Origin: DATFWC01 sp963777755
Lineage (GTDB): Bacteria > Pseudomonadota > Alphaproteobacteria > Rhizobiales > Xanthobacteraceae
Direction: 5' to 3'
DNA length: 64,000 bases
Assembly: GCA_963777755.1 (NCBI GenBank)
Contig: CAVZSC010000036.1
Coordinates: forward strand, 62,001-126,000
Part shown: piece by piece, positions 60,933 to 64,000 of the stretch
Numbering within the stretch: the first letter of the stretch is position 1
How the letters are laid out: every line of letters begins with the position of its first letter
Position numbers and translations under genes: made by a program
Notes under the pieces: model-generated
What the model was told of the DNA's origin: nothing
The model's input: only the letters and a program-made list of their open reading frames with translations
Databases searched by the model: none

Positions 60933-62072
60933 TCAGCTTCCCGCCTTCCGCTCGCGCGCCGACACCTTGGCGCCGTTGGTGAGGAGAAGCTGCCCGTCCA
61001 CCACGACGGTCTCGCCGTCTTCGAGGCCCTTGGCGATGACCGCCTCGCCCTCGAGTGTCCGCGCCACGGTCACGGGCCGCACCGTGGCCGTCGCGTCCTT
61101 CACCACATAGACGAAATTGCCCGACTGTCCGACCTGAACTGCGACGTTGGGGACAGTGACGGCCTGCTCCACGCGCAACGTCAATTGCGCGTTCACCAGG
61201 GTGCCGGGCCACAGGACTTCGTCCTTGTTTTCGATGGTCGCGCGCAATGTGACCATGCCGGTCGCCGTCTCCACCGTGTTCTCGATCATGGTCAACCGAC
61301 CGGAGCCGCGCCGCTGCTCGCCCGGCACCAGGGCATCGACCGTCGCATTCCCTTCCATCATGGCGTCGCGCACTTCCGGCAGCAGTTTCTGCGCCAGCCC
61401 GAACGACACGTAGATTGGCGCGATCTGATGGATGGTCGCAAGCGCCATGACGTCGCTCGGCCGTACGAAGTTCCCGACCTTGACGGAGGCCGCGCTGATG
61501 CGCCCGCTGATCGGCGCACGGATCGTCGTGTAGCTCAGCTGCACCCTGTAGTTCTCGAGCGACGCCTCGTCAGCCGCGATATTCGCGCGCGCGGTGTCGG
61601 CCGCCGTCTTGGCGTTGTCGAGATTGGTCACCGGAGTGGCGTTCTTGGCGACCAGCTCGGTGTAGCGCCTGATGTCGCGCTCGGCCGCTTCCAGCGCCGC
61701 CTTGTCGCGCGCGAGCACCGCTTCGGCCTGACGGATCTGCGCCTGCAGCTGCCGATTGTCGAGGGTGAACAGAATGTCGCCGGCGCTGACCAGCGCGCCG
61801 TCGGCGAAATGCACGCCGACGATGTCGGTTTCCAGGCGCGATTTGATCGCCACGCTGGCGATCGGGGTTACGGTTCCCAAGGCCTCGACCCGGACCGGAA
61901 CCGGCTTGCGCACGGCCTGGGCAAGCTCGACGGGGATCGCGCGGGGTCCGCCCTGGGCGCGCGGGGCCTGGGCCACGGCGCCGCCCGGAATCCACAACGT
62001 CTTCGCCGCCAACGCCATTCCCGCGAGGGCAGCAAGCGCCAAGCCCCCTACGACCCATGTTCGCTTTGTCAT
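60933..62072 (-). CDS. RND efflux periplasmic adaptor (MdtA/HlyD family)
   Basis: 379 residues: N-terminal anchor (VVGGLALAALAGMALAAKTLW), lipoyl-type halves around VEALGTVTPIASVAIKSRLE and TTIRAPISGRISAASVKVGNFV, alpha-hairpin (RQLQAQIRQAEAVLARDKAALEAAERDI) and beta-barrel. It connects the RND pump to an outer membrane channel. First gene of the two-gene operon. Confidence 0.92.
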   Translation of the reverse strand: MTKRTWVVGGLALAALAGMALAAKTLWIPGGAVAQAPRAQGGPRAIPVELAQAVRKPVPVRVEALGTVTPIASVAIKSRLETDIVGVHFADGALVSAGDILFTLDNRQLQAQIRQAEAVLARDKAALEAAERDIRRYTELVAKNATPVTNLDNAKTAADTARANIAADEASLENYRVQLSYTTIRAPISGRISAASVKVGNFVRPSDVMALATIHQIAPIYVSFGLAQKLLPEVRDAMMEGNATVDALVPGEQRRGSGRLTMIENTVETATGMVTLRATIENKDEVLWPGTLVNAQLTLRVEQAVTVPNVAVQVGQSGNFVYVVKDATATVRPVTVARTLEGEAVIAKGLEDGETVVVDGQLLLTNGAKVSARERKAGS

Positions 62073-62289
62073 CGCGTTTTCAACGGCCCAGGCCGGGTCC
62101 TCCGTACGGAACTCCCCTGGCCGGCTCGGGGCCCCTTGATACTCCTCGGTCGATTCCTACCATAGAAGCCCTTGCCAGCGTATCACTTTTGCTCCAGGTG
62201 GCTAGAACCCCGCAGCTAATGTCCGCATTCCCCTTTCCCACTGTCCCGTGGTGGGGCATGGTGCCACCCCGCTCACCCTTGCAAGATCC

Positions 62290-63081
62290 ATGCTGATCGC
62301 GACCTGGAACGTCAATTCCATCAAGCAGCGCATCGATAATCTTACCGCCTGGCTCGCCGCCCGGCAGCCGGACATCGTCTGCCTGCAGGAAACCAAGTGC
62401 GTCGATGAGGCCTTCCCGCGCGAGCCCCTGGAGGGCCTCGGCTACAACATAGCCGTGCACGGTCAAAAAACCTTCAACGGGGTGGCGATTCTGTCCAAGC
62501 TTCCGTTCGATGAAATCACCCCGCGCCTGCCCGGTGACGATGCCGACGATCACGCGCGCTTTCTCGAGGCGCTGGTTTCGACCAGGTCCGGGGTTCTACG
62601 CATCGCCTCGATCTACCTGCCCAACGGCAACCCGGCGAACACCGACAAATACGATTACAAGCTGCGCTGGATGGAGCGTCTCCGGCGCTACGCGGACCAA
62701 CGGCTCCCGCTCGAGGAGCCGCTGGTGCTCGCCGGCGACTACAACGTCATCCCGACCGAGGCCGACGTGTACGACCCGCCCGCGTGGATCGACGATGCGC
62801 TGTTCCGGCCGCAGACGCGCGCGCAGTTTCGCGCGCTCACCAACCTCGGCTTCACCGACGCGGTACGCGCAACGAGCGATGCGGCAGGTCTGTACTCGTT
62901 TTGGGACTATCAGGCCGGCGCTTGGCAGCGCAACAAGGGGCTGCGCATCGACCACCTGCTGCTGTCGCCGCAGGCGGCCGACCGTCTCGTCTCGGCGTCG
63001 ATCGACAAGCACGTGCGCGGCTGGGAGAAGCCGTCGGATCACGTGCCGGTGGTGGCGGAGCTCGATCTCGCGCTGCCATAG
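62290..63081 (+). CDS. xth: Exodeoxyribonuclease III
   Basis: 263 residues from ATG 62290. Family motifs: MLIATWNVNSIKQRIDNL, VCLQETKC (metal Glu), AGDYNVIPTEADV (catalytic Asp/Asn), GLRIDHLLLSPQA and the final SDHVPVVAELD (catalytic His). It cuts at abasic sites and trims 3' ends in base-excision repair. The frame is open upstream to 62248 but without family similarity. Confidence 0.95.
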   Translation: MLIATWNVNSIKQRIDNLTAWLAARQPDIVCLQETKCVDEAFPREPLEGLGYNIAVHGQKTFNGVAILSKLPFDEITPRLPGDDADDHARFLEALVSTRSGVLRIASIYLPNGNPANTDKYDYKLRWMERLRRYADQRLPLEEPLVLAGDYNVIPTEADVYDPPAWIDDALFRPQTRAQFRALTNLGFTDAVRATSDAAGLYSFWDYQAGAWQRNKGLRIDHLLLSPQAADRLVSASIDKHVRGWEKPSDHVPVVAELDLALP

Positions 63082-63188
63082 TTCGGGGCGGCACCCCTAC
63101 CTCGATAGTGCGGGGCAGTGGTGCCGCTTAAAACGGCACTCCCGATTGCGCTTCGTTCCATCCGGGCTACAGCCGTTGGAGCACACGT

Positions 63189-63581
63189 ATGGCCGCGAGT
63201 CCGGCCGCACCGAAAGACGGCAAGGCAGAAGAAAAATTTGCGCTGACGAGCTCGCGCCATTTCTCCGCCTGGCTTGACCGCGTGGGCGCGAGCCTCGCCT
63301 TCACCACCTACCAGGCCGGCAAGGTGTTCTTCATCGGCCGCAAGCGCGAATGCTCGAACGTACCTTCGCCCGCTGCATGGGACTCGGCGTCCGGCCTCAT
63401 GGTCGTCGCCACGACCAGCGGTGACACCGTCGAATGGGCGCGGCTCGAAGGCGTGGTGCGCGAATTGTTCGACGTCGCGGTGCCGCCCGGCATCCGCAAC
63501 CCGGCGGCGATCGGCTTCAAGACCGACGAGATCCAGCGGGTGATATCGATCGATGAAGGAGAGGCGGCGAGCGGCTACTAA
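63189..63581 (+). pseudogene. TIGR03032-type gene remnant with internal deletion
   Basis: 130 codons that read like the two ends of a much longer protein (about 330-370 residues in the family as I recall it). The start SRHFSAWLDRVGASLAFTTYQAGKVFF is the N-terminus; TSGDTVEWARLEGVVRELFDVAVPP and NPAAIGFKTDEIQRVISI are C-terminal. Between them, in another frame from 63350, LERTFARCMGLGV matches the next N-terminal segment. So two frame changes and loss of about 220 central residues are implied. A short intact product is still possible. Confidence 0.6.
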
Positions 63582-64000
63582 TCCCGCCGCCCGTTCACCC
63601 AGCGCTCGAGGTAGACCAGCGCCAGCGAGCGCTCGTCCGCGGTCGCCTGGCGGACGGCCGAGTCGTAGAGATCGGCGATCCAAGTGTCCTGCGGGCTGGC
63701 GCTGTCGCGCGCCAGCGTCAGCCACATCAGGCCGCGTGCCGCCTGGCGCGGCATCTGCTCGCCCTTGAACAGCATCCGGCCGAGCACCGCCTGCGCGTGG
63801 TGCTGGCCCTTGTTGGCGGCGAGGCTGAGCCAGCGGGCTGCCTGGCGGGGGTCGCGCGGCGCTCCCCTGCCCTCCAGGTACAGGCGGGCGAGGAAGTACT
63901 GGGCATCCGGATCGCCGAAATAAGACGCCGCATAGCCGAACAGCTCATGCGCGCGCCCCGGGTCGGCCTTGATGGTCGAATCAGGAATGCCGTCGAGATA
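63578..64000 (-). CDS. ExoR-like Sel1-repeat protein, C-terminal part (truncated by window edge)
   Basis: 140 C-terminal residues; the N-terminus lies beyond base 64000. Sel1 repeats are visible (DAQYFLARLYLEGRGAPRDPRQAARWLSLAAN, HAQAVLGRMLFKG), followed by MPRQAARGLMWLTLARDSA and ALVYLERWVNGRRD, an ending I associate with rhizobial ExoR, the periplasmic repressor of exopolysaccharide synthesis through ChvI/ExoS. The assignment rests on that ending; other Sel1 proteins are possible. The stop overlaps the upstream gene remnant's stop by 4 bp. Confidence 0.65.
   Translation of the reverse strand, partial: YLDGIPDSTIKADPGRAHELFGYAASYFGDPDAQYFLARLYLEGRGAPRDPRQAARWLSLAANKGQHHAQAVLGRMLFKGEQMPRQAARGLMWLTLARDSASPQDTWIADLYDSAVRQATADERSLALVYLERWVNGRRD

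Noticed and set aside
60933..62072. HlyD-family adaptor considered as part of a type I secretion system for the RTX proteins
   Set aside because: It is directly coupled to an RND permease and has the short MdtA-like architecture, so it belongs to drug efflux.

Overview
This is a high-GC window (strong G/C bias at third codon positions) from an alphaproteobacterium, almost certainly of the order Hyphomicrobiales (Rhizobiales), in the Bradyrhizobiaceae/Xanthobacteraceae direction. The evidence is the chromosomal block dgt-argS-SPOR-nagZ-scpA-scpB-ABC-tatABC-serS-surE-pcm-M23-yajC-secD-secF-Mth938-phytoene synthase-like. Further support comes from trmFO, an alphaproteobacterial P-type Ca2+ ATPase, a DUF1127 micro-protein, an ExoR-like Sel1 protein and many orphan TctC (tripartite tricarboxylate) binding proteins. 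The genus cannot be fixed from sequence alone.

Layout. 1-3.5 kb: end of a Leu/Ile/Val-type binding protein, an EntD/Sfp-type phosphopantetheinyl transferase, a Tat-exported YejA-like peptide-binding protein and tRNA-Ser(UGA). 3.6-8.6 kb: pgm, a fabI with an unusual N-terminal extension, a frameshifted glutathione-dependent formaldehyde dehydrogenase, a DUF1127 gene behind a palindrome, and a small conserved unknown. 8.7-23.2 kb is accessory: three paralogous RTX-like proteins with near-identical promoters and ends, mixed with orphan periplasmic binding proteins (two NitT/TauT type, three TctC type), an FAD monooxygenase, an acid-ceramidase-like amidase, a haloacid dehalogenase/HpxZ pair and a PEBP protein. 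23.3-30.9 kb: a MASE1 sensor kinase/FixJ-type regulator pair, a small membrane protein, a large Ca2+-type P-ATPase, a ModA-like binding protein and an exported protein with a possible Cys-His-Asp triad. 31-36 kb: trmFO and two large RTX proteins in tandem.

36-56.8 kb is a dense housekeeping block, almost all on the minus strand. It covers Sec (SecDF-YajC) and Tat (TatABC) export, chromosome condensation (ScpAB), peptidoglycan recycling and division (NagZ, SPOR, degenerate M23), tRNA charging (SerRS, ArgRS), damage repair (Pcm, SurE, dGTPase), Fe-S assembly (ErpA) and two homologues of mitochondrial complex I assembly factors (Mth938/NDUFAF3 and phytoene synthase-like/NDUFAF6). A 961-bp repeat-rich spacer follows. 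The window ends with an RND efflux pump and its adaptor, xth, a collapsed TIGR03032-type gene and the end of an ExoR-like Sel1 protein.

Themes. (1) Five RTX proteins but no type I secretion system inside the window. (2) Eight binding-protein genes with no permease. (3) Five conserved genes (formaldehyde dehydrogenase, TctC, surE, serS, nagZ) each broken by a single +1 shift. Since serS should be essential, this looks like insertion-type sequencing error rather than decay. The most original signal is the RTX trio, whose repeats alternate a calcium-type nonapeptide with a non-calcium nonapeptide and whose promoters share a 17-bp-spaced core.
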